Positions 1-9,593 are shown, counted from the stretch's first letter. The stretch: 64,000 nt of DNA from Variovorax atrisoli 110B (GCF_000382045.1 NZ_KB907450.1:124001-188000); one strand, 5' to 3'. Notes: a model not told the origin generated them from the letters alone. Program-made: numbers and translations.

Positions 1-2
1 CC

Positions 3-116
3 GGCCTGACCGTGACCTACGACTGGCCGCGGTGGTTCGTTCGCGCAGCCTATGACCCGAAGGTGAACTTCACGTCGCAGAACATGGTGCGGTTGTCGGT
101 AGGCACGCGATTCTGA
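3..116 (+). CDS. C-terminal end of an outer-membrane beta-barrel protein (partial)
   Basis: An open frame enters from the left edge and ends at TGA 114-116. The 37 visible residues alternate polar and hydrophobic positions and finish SVGTRF, with phenylalanine last. A terminal Phe after a short amphipathic strand is the usual BamA-recognised signature of outer-membrane barrels. Everything upstream is outside the window, so porin, OmpW-like or other barrel families cannot be told apart. The frame and the ending are seen; the family is inferred. Confidence 0.5.
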   Translation, partial: GLTVTYDWPRWFVRAAYDPKVNFTSQNMVRLSVGTRF

Positions 117-140
117 AGGGCGCAGGAGCGACCGAACTGT

Positions 141-1067
141 TCAGAGCAGCTCGATCCCCGGCAGGCTCTTGAAGCAGCTCTCGCGTGTGATGCGCACGAA
201 GTCGGCCAGCCAGGGCCGTGCCGAGGTGGCCTGCGTGCAGGCCATGTAGAGCCGCCCGGTCAGCCCCTTGCTGCCCACGCGGCGCGCGGTGACGTAGCCT
301 CGGTCGAGATAGTTCTGCACCGCCCACAGCGGCAGCGTCGCCACGCCGCGTCCGCTGGCCACCAGCTGCAGCATCGCGACCGTGAGTTCGGTCGTGCGGC
401 GGTGCGCGGGCTCCACGCCAGCGGGGTCCAGCACCTGGCGAACGATGTCGAGCATCTCGTCGGGCACCGGGTAGGTGATGAGCGTCTGGTCGGCGAAGTG
501 CCGCGCCGTGAGGTACGGCTTGGCCGTCAGCGGGTGGTCGTTGGCGAGCAGCGCCATGATCTCGAAGCGGAAGAGGGCGTGGTAATCGACGGTTTCGCCG
601 GGGTCCTGCTCGGACACGATGGCCACTTCTGCGCGGTTCTGCATCACCAGCGCGATCGGGTCGGGGTGGAAGCCCGAGACGATGTCGAGCTCGATCTCGG
701 GCCAGCGCTGGCGGAAGGCGTCCATGGCCGGCATGAGCCAGTCGAAGCAGGTGTGGCACTCGACCACGATGCGCAATTGGCCGCTGCGCCCCAGCGCGAG
801 CCGTGCCACGTCGCGCTCGGCTTCCTCGATCAGCGGCAAGGCGGTGTCGGCCAGTTGCAGCAACCGCAGGCCGGTGGTGCTGAACTGCGGCGGCACCGAC
901 TTGCGCTCGAAGAGCTGGGCGCCGTAGCGGTCTTCGAGCAGCTTGACCTGGTGCGACAGGGCCGACTGGGTGAGGTTGAGCAGCTGCGCCGCGCGCACGA
1001 GGCTGCCGGTGTCGCGCAGCGCGACGAGCGTGCGCAGGTGGCGGATTTCAAGTATCGATTGCTGCAT
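141..1067 (-). CDS. metR: LysR-family regulator MetR
   Basis: A 308-residue LysR-type regulator. The N-terminal winged helix-turn-helix lies at about residues 20-46 ([20 protein letters not shown]) and the effector-binding fold at about 95-300. The stretch around [17 protein letters not shown] is typical of MetR, which senses homocysteine and activates metE and other methionine genes. It is transcribed away from metE across a 109-base gap, the classical MetR/MetE arrangement. A MetR-type box begins at the first base of its own start codon, so autoregulation is likely. Length is normal for the family. Confidence 0.93.
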   Translation of the reverse strand: MQQSILEIRHLRTLVALRDTGSLVRAAQLLNLTQSALSHQVKLLEDRYGAQLFERKSVPPQFSTTGLRLLQLADTALPLIEEAERDVARLALGRSGQLRIVVECHTCFDWLMPAMDAFRQRWPEIELDIVSGFHPDPIALVMQNRAEVAIVSEQDPGETVDYHALFRFEIMALLANDHPLTAKPYLTARHFADQTLITYPVPDEMLDIVRQVLDPAGVEPAHRRTTELTVAMLQLVASGRGVATLPLWAVQNYLDRGYVTARRVGSKGLTGRLYMACTQATSARPWLADFVRITRESCFKSLPGIELL

Positions 1068-1079
1068 GAAAAATATTCA
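1067..1079. promoter_or_regulatory. MetR box in the metR-metE intergenic region
   Basis: The sequence TGAA-AAATA-TTCA exactly fits the known MetR recognition pattern TGAA-N5-TTCA. It touches the metR start codon and lies about 100 bases upstream of metE, suiting both autorepression and metE activation. A looser inverted repeat, GTTTGA-N10-TCAAAC, at 1101-1122 could be a second weak site. No cobalamin-riboswitch-like structure is apparent before metE. Confidence 0.7.
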
Positions 1080-1176
1080 ATCGAAAGAGCAAAAGGTTTC
1101 GTTTGAATCATATGCCTCAAACGCCGACCATCGCTGGCTCACAAGATTTCCAAGATCAGCGACCGGATTACCTGAA

Positions 1177-3522
1177 ATGACCACCCGTACCCACACCCTC
1201 GGCTTTCCGCGCATGGGCGCCCACCGGGAACTCAAGTTCGCCCTCGAGAAGCACTGGCGCGGCGAGATCGACCGTGCCGCACTCGAAGCCGTCGGTGAGC
1301 AGCTGCGCGCCCGCCACTGGCAGGCCCAGCGCGACGCGGGGCTCGACTTCGTGACGGTGGGCGACTTCGCCTACTACGACCACGTGGCCAACCACATCCA
1401 GCTGCTTGGCTGCGAGCCGGAGCGCTTCGGCTTCCATGGCGACGAGCCCGAGCTCTCGCGCTATTTCAAGATGGCGCGCGGCGTGGAGAGCGAAGCCGGC
1501 CACGTCCACGACGAGAGCTGCAACCACGGCACCGAAGGCACTTTCGCGCTGGAGATGACCAAGTGGTTCGACACCAACTACCACTACCTCGTGCCCGAAT
1601 TCAAGGCGGCCACGCAGTTCAGGCTCGCGTCGACGCGCCTCTTCGACGAAGTGGCGCAGGCGCAGCAGGCCGGCCACGGGGTCAAGGCCGTGCTGCTGGG
1701 GCCGCTGAGCTTCCTGTACCTCGGCAAGGAAAAGGAGGCCGGCTTCGACCGCTTCTCGCTGCTCGATTCGCTCCTGCCGGTGTACGAACAGGTGCTGGTC
1801 CGACTGAAGCGGCAGGGCGTGGAGTGGGTGCAGATCGACGAGCCCATCCTGGGCCTCGACCTGCCCGATGCATGGCGCAACGCCTTCGAGCGCGCCTATT
1901 GGCAGCTGGCCCGCAGTGCGCCGAAGCTGCTGCTGGCGACGTATTTCTCGCCGCTGTCGGACAACCTGCGCCTGGCCTGCCAGCTGCCGGTGGCAGGCCT
2001 GCACGTCGACGCGGTGCGTTCGCCGCAGGAGCTCACCGGCGTGGCCGATTGGCTGCCGGCGCACAAGGTGCTGTCGGTCGGCGTGGTGGACGGGCGCAAC
2101 ATCTGGCGCACCGATGTCGATGCCGCGCTCGCCAGGCTCAAGCCCGTCGCCGAGAAGCACCAGGGCGAGCTGTGGATCGCGCCGTCGTGCTCGCTGCTGC
2201 ACGTGCCTTTCAGCCTCGCGGCGGAGACGAAGCTCGATGCCGAGCTGAAGTCGTGGCTCGCCTTCGCCGTCGAGAAGCTCGACGAGCTGCGCGTGCTGCG
2301 CGCGGCCATCGATGGCGGCGAGGCCTCGGTCGCGGCCGAGCTGGCGGCCGCCCGCTCGGCGGTTGCGGCACGCCGTGCCAGCCCGCGCGTGCACCGTGCC
2401 GACGTGGCCCTGCGCCTCGCGCGCAGCGTGGCCGGCGACGACAGCCGCGTCTCGTCCTTCGGGATGCGCCAGCTGGTGCAGCGCACGCGCTTCGCGCTGC
2501 CCGCGCTGCCGACCACCACCATCGGATCGTTCCCGCAGACCGCCGACATCCGCGCCGCGCGCGCCGCCTTCAAGCGAGGCGAACTCGACGCGGACGGCTA
2601 CCGCGAGAAGATGCGCGCCGAGATCGCGCTGGCCGTGCACAAGCAGGAGGAACTCGGCATCGACGTGCTGGTGCATGGCGAGGCCGAGCGCAACGACATG
2701 GTCGAGTACTTCGGCGAACAGCTCGACGGCTTCGCCTTCACCGCCAACGGCTGGGTGCAGTCGTACGGCTCGCGCTGCGTGAAGCCGCCGGTGATCTACG
2801 GCGACGTGGCGCGTCCCGCGGCTATGACGGTCGAGTGGACCGCCTACGCGCAAAGCCTCACGAAGCTGCCGATGAAGGGCATGCTGACCGGCCCCGTCAC
2901 CATCCTGCAATGGTCCTTCGTGCGCGACGACCAGCCGCGCGCCACCACCTGCGAGCAGATCGCATGGGCGATACGCGACGAGGTGGTCGACCTCGAAAGT
3001 GCGGGCATCGGCATCATCCAGATCGACGAGCCGGCCATCCGCGAGGGACTGCCGCTGCGCCGCGCCGGATGGCCCGCGTACCTGAAGTCGGCCACGCGCG
3101 CCTTCCGCATCAGCGCCTCGGGCGTGCGCGACGAGACGCAGATCCACACGCACATGTGCTATTCGGAGTTCAACGACATCCTGCCGGAGATCGCGGCGAT
3201 GGACGCCGACGTGATCACCATCGAGACCAGCCGCTCCGACATGGAGCTGCTGCGAGGCTTCGGCGGCGACGGCAACGTGGGCGGCTTCCGCTATCCGAAC
3301 GAGATCGGCCCGGGTGTCTACGACATCCACTCGCCGCGCGTGCCCTCGGTCGAGGAGATCGTGCGCCTCATGCGCAAGGCTGCCGACGTGGTGCCGCCCG
3401 CCAACCTGTGGATCAACCCCGACTGCGGCCTCAAGACCCGCGGCTGGCCCGAGACCGAGGCGGCGCTGTCGAACATGGTGGCGGCGGCGAAGCTGCTGCG
3501 TGAGGAACTGGCGCAGGCCTGA
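1177..3522 (+). CDS. metE: Cobalamin-independent methionine synthase
   Basis: 781 residues; transfers a methyl group from 5-methyltetrahydropteroyltri-glutamate to homocysteine in the cytoplasm. The N-terminal barrel opens TLGFPRMG. The C-terminal barrel carries the zinc set: His659 and Cys661 in THMCYSEF, Glu683 in TIETSRS and Cys750 in NPDCGLK. The spacing matches H641/C643/E665 of E. coli MetE, with Cys726 shifted by a short insertion. The frame is open further upstream, but ATG 1177 begins the conserved N-terminus. It faces metR, so MetR/homocysteine activation is expected. The enzyme is slightly longer than the 753-residue E. coli protein. Confidence 0.97.
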   Translation: MTTRTHTLGFPRMGAHRELKFALEKHWRGEIDRAALEAVGEQLRARHWQAQRDAGLDFVTVGDFAYYDHVANHIQLLGCEPERFGFHGDEPELSRYFKMARGVESEAGHVHDESCNHGTEGTFALEMTKWFDTNYHYLVPEFKAATQFRLASTRLFDEVAQAQQAGHGVKAVLLGPLSFLYLGKEKEAGFDRFSLLDSLLPVYEQVLVRLKRQGVEWVQIDEPILGLDLPDAWRNAFERAYWQLARSAPKLLLATYFSPLSDNLRLACQLPVAGLHVDAVRSPQELTGVADWLPAHKVLSVGVVDGRNIWRTDVDAALARLKPVAEKHQGELWIAPSCSLLHVPFSLAAETKLDAELKSWLAFAVEKLDELRVLRAAIDGGEASVAAELAAARSAVAARRASPRVHRADVALRLARSVAGDDSRVSSFGMRQLVQRTRFALPALPTTTIGSFPQTADIRAARAAFKRGELDADGYREKMRAEIALAVHKQEELGIDVLVHGEAERNDMVEYFGEQLDGFAFTANGWVQSYGSRCVKPPVIYGDVARPAAMTVEWTAYAQSLTKLPMKGMLTGPVTILQWSFVRDDQPRATTCEQIAWAIRDEVVDLESAGIGIIQIDEPAIREGLPLRRAGWPAYLKSATRAFRISASGVRDETQIHTHMCYSEFNDILPEIAAMDADVITIETSRSDMELLRGFGGDGNVGGFRYPNEIGPGVYDIHSPRVPSVEEIVRLMRKAADVVPPANLWINPDCGLKTRGWPETEAALSNMVAAAKLLREELAQA

Positions 3523-3597
3523 GAAGTGTGGAAAAGACCGGGGCAACCGGGGCCGGCAGGAGGGTGAGGGGAAGGCCGGCGCGCCAATAATGGCGCC

Positions 3598-4452
3598 ATG
3601 CTTTCCCCGAAACGTCTCCTCTTCTTCCGTTTCTCCCTGTTGCTTCTCCTGCTCCCGACCCCCCTGATGGGCTGGGCCCAGAGCCGCGCGGAAGCGCTGC
3701 TGCAGTTCGAAGGCGTGCAACAGCGCTACCAGGCCTCCTACGGGCCCGGTGCCGTCTCGCGGGGCGCCAGGGAACTGCTCGATCCCGACGATCAGGCCAT
3801 CGCCGACAAGGCGCTCAAGGCGCTGGATACGGCGGCGGCCCGCGCATTCAACACGAACGCGTCGGTGGCCGCCATCCAGCAGGAAGTCGCATCGGCGGGC
3901 ACCGGAGGTGCGGCACCCGGCCCGCAGCTGCTCGCGGCCGTAGCGCACTTCGTGAAGCTGCGCACCGACTATGCGGCGATGAGCGATGCCGGAAAGGCGG
4001 AGTTCTTCAACCGCGAGCGCGCCAAGCCCGTGGACCCGGCGCGCGCCGAGCTGCTGGAGCGAATGGCCGTGGCCGACGTGCGCGAGATCGACTTCTCCAG
4101 CCAGTTGCTGATGAGCGCCGTCGTCAAGCAGCTGGCGCGCGGCAATGGCGGCCAGTTCAGCTCGCTGCCCGACCGCACGCTCGACATGGCCCTCGACACG
4201 CTCTGGTCGCGCGGCGTGACCTCGACGCGCCCGCGCAACCTGATGCTCGTGGCGCGTGAATTCGAGAGGCAGGTGACGCAGGCGCAGCTCGCCGCGCTGC
4301 CCGACGCCGACGTGGCCGCGTTGCTGGCATGGCGCAACGATCCGCAGGCCGCCGCCGAGCGCGAGGCGCTGGTGGGCACCTACCGCGCCGAGGTCAAGGG
4401 CAGCGGCGGCGTCGCGCTGCGCACCCTGATCCGAGCCTGGCCGCGCTCCTGA
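3598..4452 (+). CDS. Secreted hypothetical protein
   Basis: 284 residues with a clear N-terminal signal sequence: two basic residues, a leucine-rich core ([12 protein letters not shown]), then a likely signal-peptidase site after GWAQ. The mature part is helical in character, with many Ala, Arg and Glu and no cysteine, metal motif or enzyme signature that I recognise. It follows metE by 75 bases on the same strand, a gap that contains GC-rich inverted repeats without a T-run. No function can be assigned; periplasmic location is the only inference. Confidence 0.65.
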   Translation: MLSPKRLLFFRFSLLLLLLPTPLMGWAQSRAEALLQFEGVQQRYQASYGPGAVSRGARELLDPDDQAIADKALKALDTAAARAFNTNASVAAIQQEVASAGTGGAAPGPQLLAAVAHFVKLRTDYAAMSDAGKAEFFNRERAKPVDPARAELLERMAVADVREIDFSSQLLMSAVVKQLARGNGGQFSSLPDRTLDMALDTLWSRGVTSTRPRNLMLVAREFERQVTQAQLAALPDADVAALLAWRNDPQAAAEREALVGTYRAEVKGSGGVALRTLIRAWPRS

Positions 4453-4553
4453 CCGACAGGCCGCTGGGAGAAATCCCGAGGCCAAAGCCGCTCCGGGAGC
4501 GTGCAATGTGCGATGTATCCGACAACGACTCACAACACACAGGAGAACTTCGC

Positions 4554-5522
4554 ATGACTTCCAACCGCATCGCATCGCTCGCCGTCGGGCTGGCCGTGTC
4601 CGTCCTCGCCCAGGGGGCCGCTGCGCAGGCCTGGCCCACCAAGCCGATCAGGCTGGTCGTTCCCTTTTCCGCAGGAGGCGCCAACGACCTGATGGCGCGA
4701 GCGGCGGCCGAAGGCGCGTCGAAGCAACTGGGGCAGCCGGTGATCGTCGACAACAAGCCCGGCGCGGGCGCGGTCCTCGGCGCCGACGTGGTCGCCAAGA
4801 GCGCTCCCGACGGCTACACCTTCCTGGTGAGCGCGGCAGGCGTGGTGTCGAACAGCATGATCAAGAAGAGCATGCCGTACAAGGACGAGGCGCTCGTGCC
4901 GGTGGCCATGATCGGGTTGGCGCCCTCGGTGATCGTGGTGCCGGCCAATGCGCCCTACAAGGACCTGAAGGAGTTCGTCGCCGCCTCCAGGAAGTCGGCC
5001 AACGGCTTCCACTGGGCCACCGCCGGCACCGGCAGCACGCCGCACTTCGTCGAGGGCATCCTGCAGACGAAGTACGGCGGCAAGCTCGACGTGGTGCCCT
5101 ACAAGAGCGGCTCGGAGTCGATCACCGCGGTGCTCGGCAACCAGGTCGAGGCGACCTCGGAGGCCAGCATCGTGGTGCTGCCCTACGCGAAGAGCGGCAA
5201 GCTCAAGGCGCTGGCGGGCACGTGGACCCAGCGCATCTCGGCCTATCCCGAGCTGCCGACGGCGGCGGAAGAGGGCTTCCCCGAGATCCGCATCGCGCAC
5301 TGGGCCGGCGTGCACGCGCCGCGCGGTACGCCCGACGCGATCATGGACAAGATGGCCGCGGCCGTCGACGCCGCGATGAAGTCGCCCGAGATCGCGAAGC
5401 GCCTGAAGGACATGGGCATCGAGCCCATCGGCGGCACGCGAGCGAGCTTTTCCAAGTTCGTCGACGAGGAGCGCGCGCGGCTCGCAAGCGTGGTCAAGGC
5501 CACAGGCATGAAGGAAGACTGA
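4554..5522 (+). CDS. Bug-family (TctC-like) solute-binding protein
   Basis: 322 residues, exported: the signal peptide ends near AQGAAAQA, before the mature start WPTKPIRLVVPFSAGG. It shows the Bug/TctC hallmarks in order: the PIRLVVPFSAGG loop, VIVDNKPGAG at about residues 65-75, SAPDGYTFL, VPYKSGSESI and LPTAAEEGF. These periplasmic Venus-flytrap proteins bind carboxylates and normally serve a TctAB membrane pair, but no tctA or tctB is nearby. AGGAGAA sits 7 bases before ATG 4554 and fixes the start. The ligand is unknown. Confidence 0.88.
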   Translation: MTSNRIASLAVGLAVSVLAQGAAAQAWPTKPIRLVVPFSAGGANDLMARAAAEGASKQLGQPVIVDNKPGAGAVLGADVVAKSAPDGYTFLVSAAGVVSNSMIKKSMPYKDEALVPVAMIGLAPSVIVVPANAPYKDLKEFVAASRKSANGFHWATAGTGSTPHFVEGILQTKYGGKLDVVPYKSGSESITAVLGNQVEATSEASIVVLPYAKSGKLKALAGTWTQRISAYPELPTAAEEGFPEIRIAHWAGVHAPRGTPDAIMDKMAAAVDAAMKSPEIAKRLKDMGIEPIGGTRASFSKFVDEERARLASVVKATGMKED

Positions 5523-5850
5523 GCCGGGCCGGCTGCCCCGGAAGTGAGCACGGTCGCTGGCATGCAACGTGCATGTGATTCGCGAGTCTCTAAAGAGCGC
5601 CGCCGCGTCGGTACCACCTTTTATTGAAAGATGAAGGGCACCGAGGGGGCTGTGCTTGACGGTCTAGTGACAAAGTATGCAAACTGCCGTGGTTTTCGGC
5701 CGTTGAAAGGACACTTGGATTAGCGTCGACAAAAAGTTCCGGTCTATTGTTTCAATTTCGTGAACACTGCGATTCGTTCTCCATAGGGTTTGCCCTAGGT
5801 TTCGTGGTGCACACTAGCGGCACCAAAAGCCCAATGAAGAAGGAATTGAA
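5523..5850. other. Non-coding stretch before the small exported repeat protein
   Basis: No convincing gene lies in these 328 bases, which are AT-richer than the flanks toward the right. They contain a perfect inverted repeat at 5561-5575, a TTGACG hexamer at 5656-5661 with only a poor -10 after it, and TTGAAA at 5703-5708 with no good -10 partner. The downstream gene is preceded by GAAGGAATTGAA, a usable ribosome site. I take this as the promoter and leader region of the 5851 gene but cannot fix the start of transcription. Confidence 0.45.
5561..5575. repeat. Perfect 6-3-6 inverted repeat CATGCA-ACG-TGCATG
   Basis: CATGCA and TGCATG are exact reverse complements around ACG, 39 bases after the Bug gene stop. 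There is no following T-run, so it does not look like a terminator. The size suits a dimeric regulator site, but nothing links it to a particular protein. Confidence 0.35.
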
Positions 5851-6204
5851 ATGAAGACCTCGAACATCCTCGCCGCCGCCGCTCTGTCCCTGCTCGCCGC
5901 CGCTGGCGCCCACGCAGAAACCTACGAAGGCGTTCAGCCCCTGACTTCCGGCTACAGCCGCGCCGACGTGGCGCCCCAAGCCGCAGCAGCCGCCCGTGCC
6001 GGCAACGCCTACGGCGACAACGAAGGCGCCGCTTCGACCGCCACCCCCGCTCTGGCCGCTTCGGTCGACCGCGCCACCGTCCGCAGCCAGGCCGTCGCCG
6101 CCGCAAACGCTCCGGGCCAGAACCTGCGTCCCGAAACCTTCGCCGGCAGCGTGATCCCCGCGCAAGCCAAGGGCCTGACCTTCACGCGTCAAGCCGGCCT
6201 GTAA
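5851..6204 (+). CDS. Small exported protein with DUF4148-like repeats
   Basis: 117 residues with a signal peptide ending near GAHAE. The mature chain is rich in Ala and Asn and holds two related units, SRADVAPQAAAAARAGN and DRATVRSQAVAAANAPGQN, about 40 residues apart. This resembles the DUF4148-like small periplasmic proteins of Comamonadaceae and Burkholderia; their role is unknown. It has a good Shine-Dalgarno (AAGGAA), a long upstream region and its own strong terminator, so it is probably a separate, well-expressed unit. Family membership is inferred from sequence style. Confidence 0.7.
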   Translation: MKTSNILAAAALSLLAAAGAHAETYEGVQPLTSGYSRADVAPQAAAAARAGNAYGDNEGAASTATPALAASVDRATVRSQAVAAANAPGQNLRPETFAGSVIPAQAKGLTFTRQAGL

Positions 6205-6257
6205 TTCGAAGGCGGCGCAAGCCGCTTTTCATCGAATCACAAGTCACACATCAAGAG

Positions 6258-6291
6258 AAACCGGACCTGCGAAAGCAGCGTCCGGTTTTTT
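6258..6291 (+). terminator. Rho-independent terminator after the small exported protein
   Basis: AAACCGGAC (6258-6266) pairs perfectly with GTCCGGTTT (6280-6288) over a 13-base loop, and T residues run to 6291. The T-tract ends exactly on the last base of the convergent tag gene, so the two genes share this boundary. Confidence 0.9.
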
Positions 6292-6875
6292 CATTGGGGC
6301 TTCGGTTTGTGCTTCGCCCCGTGGCGATGGCAATCGTGCGCATGGTCGTCCACGATGCCCGTGGCCTGCATCCATGCGTAGACGATCACCGGCCCGACGA
6401 ACTTGAAGCCGCGCTTCTTCAGTGCCGCCGAGATGTCTTCCGACAGCGGCGTCTTCACCGGCACGCTTCCGGTGCGGTTCACGATGGGCTTGCCGCCCGC
6501 CATGCCCCAGATGAATTCAGAAAAGTCCTCGCCCTTGGCCTGCATCGCGAGGTAGGCGCGGGCGTTGCCGATGGTGGCCTCGATCTTCGAGCGCGAGCGC
6601 ACGATGCCGGCATCCTGCATCAGCCGCTCGACGTCGGCCTCGGTGAACCTGGCGATCTTCTCGGGCAGGAAGCCCTTGAAGGCCTTGCGGAAGGCATCGC
6701 GCTTTCGCAGGATGGTGAGCCACGAGAGCCCGGCCTGGAAGCCGTCGAGCATGAGCTTTTCCCACAGCGCGCGGCTGTCTCGCTCGGGCACGCCCCATTC
6801 GGCGTCGTGATAGGCCATCAGCAGCGGGTCGGTCTGGGCCCAGGCGCAGCGGATCTTGTCGGTGCTGTTGCTCAT
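6291..6875 (-). CDS. tag: DNA-3-methyladenine glycosylase I
   Basis: 194 residues; removes 3-methyladenine from alkylated DNA in base-excision repair. The zinc-snap ligands are visible: Cys10 and His23 near the N-terminus, His178 and Cys182 near the C-terminus, with the same spacings as Cys4/His17/His175/Cys179 of E. coli Tag. DVERLMQDAGIVRSRSKI and LKKRGFKFVGP are family blocks. The residue at the position of E. coli Glu38 is Asp44 (LDGFQAGLSW), a conservative change. It stands alone, convergent with the preceding gene. Confidence 0.95.
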   Translation of the reverse strand: MSNSTDKIRCAWAQTDPLLMAYHDAEWGVPERDSRALWEKLMLDGFQAGLSWLTILRKRDAFRKAFKGFLPEKIARFTEADVERLMQDAGIVRSRSKIEATIGNARAYLAMQAKGEDFSEFIWGMAGGKPIVNRTGSVPVKTPLSEDISAALKKRGFKFVGPVIVYAWMQATGIVDDHAHDCHRHGAKHKPKPQ

Positions 6876-6939
6876 TGTTCGTTCGATTCTTCGCTCGGCT
6901 ATCGTCGCGGGATGTTTTCAGAATGAGGGGGAGACCCTG

Positions 6940-8679
6940 ATGCAGCAATCTCGATTTTCATTGTCGGCGCTTTCGCTGGGCCTTGCGCTCGCGCTCGGCT
7001 CGCCGGCGCATGCCGACACGATCAGGAAACCCGAGCTCGATCAGCTCGCCGCCGCGTGGCACGCCGGCAAGGCTCCCGCCGACTTCGATGCCTTCCTCGT
7101 CCAGGCGGCGAAGAGCCAGCCCACGCTGCAGGGCAGCGTGGATGCCTACCGCGGCAGCAAGGCATCGCTGGCGGGTGACGATCTCGTCAACGTCGCGCGC
7201 CTGCTCGGCCTCTACAACCGTCTTAAGAACCAGCAGGCCGTGATCGCGAGTATCGGCACCATGGTGGCGATTCCGACGGTGCGCAACGTACAGGTGCCGC
7301 CCCACGAAAGTGCGCCGATCATCGAGTTCGGCCAGCTGGTCGAGAAGATGTCGCGCGACTTCGGGCTTGCGTACCGCAACGTAGACAACCGCATCTTCGA
7401 AGTCAGCCTGAAGGGCAGGGGCTCGGAGGAGTTCGGCATCCTCACCCATGCCGACGTGGTGCCCGCGGTGCTCTCCGAATGGGTGCTCGACGACGGCACC
7501 CGGCTCGACCCTTTCAGGATGACGCGCGTGGGCGACTTTCTCTACGGCCGCGGCACCATCGACGACAAGGGCTCGATCGCGGCGGTGCTCTACGCGATGA
7601 AGGCCGTGAAGGAAAGCGGCCTGCCCATCGAGCGCAGCATCCGCCTGATGATCGAGACCACCGAGGAGACCGGCGGCGACGCGATGCAGTACTACCGCAC
7701 GAAGACGCAGCTGCCGGCCTACAACATCGTGCTCGACAGCAAGTACCCGGCGGTGGTGGCGGAGAAGGGCTCGGGCGCGCTGAAGGTGCTGTTCCCTGCT
7801 GAAGCGGCCGACCCGGCATCGACCGCGATCACGGCGATGACGGGCGCCGCGTCGGCCAATGCGATCTCGCAGACGGCCACCGCCACGCTCAAGGGCGGCG
7901 ACCTGGCCGCCGCGCTCGCGAAACTCGAGGCCGCGAAGCCCGGCTTTCTTAAGAAGTACGAGGGCCAGGGCGGCAAGTTCGCCATCGACATCGCACGCGG
8001 TGCCGACAGCATCGAACTGAAGGTGACCGGTGTATCCGCCCATGGCTCGCGACCCGAGGAGGGCGTGAACCCGCTGCCGCGGCTCGCGCTGTTCCTGCAG
8101 GAATCGGGCGTGCCGCTGGCCTCCAACCACTATCTGAAGGCCGCGAGGTACATCGATGCGCTCTACGGCACGGGCTATCTCGGCGAGAAGCTGGGCCTCG
8201 GCTATGCCGACGACTTCATGGGCCCCCTGACCTTCTCGCCCAACCTCGTGCGCATGGGCAGCGACGGCCGGCTCGAGGTGACGGTCAACGTGCGCATGCC
8301 TCGCGGGCGCACGCCCGAGGAGCTCAAGGCCCAGGTCACGCGGAAGATCGATGCCTGGGCCGGCGCGAGCGACGTGAAGCTCGAGATCGCGTACGACCAG
8401 GGCAACTGGATGGCGCGCGACCCCAAGGGCGCATGGCTGTCCACGCTGCTGAACATCTACGGCGACACCACCGGCCTCGAAGCCAGGCCCGTGCCCACGG
8501 CCGGCAGCACCACCGCGAAGCTGATGCCCAACGCCATCAACTTCGGTCCTGCGATGCCCGGCAAGAAGTACACCGCGCACAACGCCAAGGAGTACAAGGA
8601 AGTGCCCGACCTCGATGCCGACATGCAGATGTTCACCGAGATGCTGGTGCGTATCGGCAATCTGAAGCAGATGCAGTAG
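6940..8679 (+). CDS. Exported M20-family metallopeptidase (dipeptidase type)
   Basis: 579 residues from ATG 6940, preceded by GAGGGGGAGACC. The signal peptide ends after SPAHA. Co-catalytic metal residues of the M20 family are present: His170 in THADVVP, Asp208 in GTIDDKGS and the Glu242-Glu243 pair in ETTEETGGD, with later ligands in VSAHGSRPEEG. A long insert between the metal motifs fits the dimerisation/lid domain of PepV- or Sapep-like dipeptidases. It should hydrolyse small peptides or acyl-amino acids in the periplasm. The last 47 bases overlap the convergent MerR gene. Confidence 0.88.
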   Translation: MQQSRFSLSALSLGLALALGSPAHADTIRKPELDQLAAAWHAGKAPADFDAFLVQAAKSQPTLQGSVDAYRGSKASLAGDDLVNVARLLGLYNRLKNQQAVIASIGTMVAIPTVRNVQVPPHESAPIIEFGQLVEKMSRDFGLAYRNVDNRIFEVSLKGRGSEEFGILTHADVVPAVLSEWVLDDGTRLDPFRMTRVGDFLYGRGTIDDKGSIAAVLYAMKAVKESGLPIERSIRLMIETTEETGGDAMQYYRTKTQLPAYNIVLDSKYPAVVAEKGSGALKVLFPAEAADPASTAITAMTGAASANAISQTATATLKGGDLAAALAKLEAAKPGFLKKYEGQGGKFAIDIARGADSIELKVTGVSAHGSRPEEGVNPLPRLALFLQESGVPLASNHYLKAARYIDALYGTGYLGEKLGLGYADDFMGPLTFSPNLVRMGSDGRLEVTVNVRMPRGRTPEELKAQVTRKIDAWAGASDVKLEIAYDQGNWMARDPKGAWLSTLLNIYGDTTGLEARPVPTAGSTTAKLMPNAINFGPAMPGKKYTAHNAKEYKEVPDLDADMQMFTEMLVRIGNLKQMQ

Positions 8680-9148
8680 CCGGCCCGAAGGCGAAGCCCC
8701 TGAGCTCCAGCAGCTCGTCGAGGATGGGGCAGGCGGGCTGGTGGTCGCCCAGGCACAGGCCCGCGAGGCGCTCCAGCACGCGCTTCGTTGCCTGGAGTTC
8801 CTCGATGCGCGATTCGAGCTCCTCGGCGCGCGTCAGCGCCACGCTCTTGACTTCGGCGCTCATGCGGTGCTCGTCCTGTCTCAGCGCGAGCAGCCTGGCG
8901 ATGTCGCCCATGCCGAAGCCCAGTGCGTGCGCCCGGCGGACGAAGCGCAGCACGCCGATGTGCTCGTGGCTGTATCCGCTGCCGAAGGCGCCCAGGACCA
9001 GCCCTCGGGCTTCGCACTGGCGCAGCAACCGTTCGGAGATGCCTGCACGGGCGATGGCCTCTTCCATGCCGAATCGCGGTTCGGGCTGCGCTGCGGTTGC
9101 CGATGCCGATGCCGAATCCGGCGTGCCTTGGTGGCGAGGGTTCTTCAT
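8633..9148 (-). CDS. CueR-like MerR-family metal-responsive regulator
   Basis: 171 residues; ATG 9148 is chosen for the AAGGAG just upstream. The winged helix lies at about 27-65, with a dimerisation helix at 95-130. The metal loop has Cys132 and Cys140 separated by seven residues (CLGDHQPAC), and Ser97 in RMSAEVK: the same Cys-x7-Cys plus Ser pattern that makes CueR selective for Cu(I)/Ag(I)/Au(I). The usual IRFYE of the DNA-binding helix is replaced by LLRQCE. There is a Ser/Ala-rich N-terminal extension of about 25 residues. No copper ATPase or chaperone lies next to it. Confidence 0.8.
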   Translation of the reverse strand: MKNPRHQGTPDSASASATAAQPEPRFGMEEAIARAGISERLLRQCEARGLVLGAFGSGYSHEHIGVLRFVRRAHALGFGMGDIARLLALRQDEHRMSAEVKSVALTRAEELESRIEELQATKRVLERLAGLCLGDHQPACPILDELLELRGFAFGPATASASDCRYAPASR

Positions 9149-9275
9149 GCGAGCTCCTTCGTGTCGAGAAGGCTCGCAGTCTTCGGCTTCGCACGGTGTC
9201 AAGGTCAAGCGGGCGGGCCGCTTTTCCCTTTGGACGGGAGGGCGAAGCGGCCTCCCGCCGGGCTGCCTGCGCCGC

Positions 9276-9593
9276 CTATCGAAGGCCGTGCGCGTGCAGG
9301 GCCGCCTTGAGGCGCCGCACCTCGTGCTGCAGGTCGAGGATCAGCGCGGCGGCATCGAGGTTCACGCCGAAGTCGCGCTCCAGCCTGCGCGCCTCGAGTG
9401 CGCACTGCAGGTCGGTGCTCGAGAACTCCCAGCGCTCGGGCGGCGCCTCGGCTGCTTCGATGCGCAGGATGCCGACTTCGACCAGTTGCACGACCCAGGC
9501 GGTGTCGGCGCCGACGGCATGCGCCAGTTCGCTCGCCGCGAGCGGCTGCGATGCACTGATGGCGGTGGTGCTCGTGAGGGTGAAATTCACCAT
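9276..9593 (-). CDS. cbpM: Chaperone modulator CbpM
   Basis: 105 residues in the family of CbpM, the small protein that binds the J domain of CbpA and blocks its co-chaperone and DNA-binding activity. The N-terminal half is a winged-helix-like fold (ASELAHAVGADTAWVVQLVE) and the C-terminal half a leucine-zipper-like helix (LILDLQHEVRRLKAALHAH). The start ATG is two bases beyond the cbpA stop codon, so the two are translationally linked. The cbpA-cbpM pair is conserved in many proteobacteria. Confidence 0.88.
   Translation of the reverse strand: MVNFTLTSTTAISASQPLAASELAHAVGADTAWVVQLVEVGILRIEAAEAPPERWEFSSTDLQCALEARRLERDFGVNLDAAALILDLQHEVRRLKAALHAHGLR

Noticed and set aside
402..1106. Plus-strand frame inside metR
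   Set aside because: Antisense of a clear LysR gene; no family resemblance.
1080..1176. Cobalamin riboswitch before metE
   Set aside because: No B12-box-like sequence or suitable structure; the gap is short and explained by MetR.
1168..4575. Minus-strand frame of 1135 codons opposite metE
   Set aside because: Antisense of metE and the secreted protein, Arg/His-rich, no start or domain.
5656..5681. TTGACG with TATGCA as promoter of the small exported protein
   Set aside because: Spacer of only 14 bases; not a credible sigma-70 promoter.
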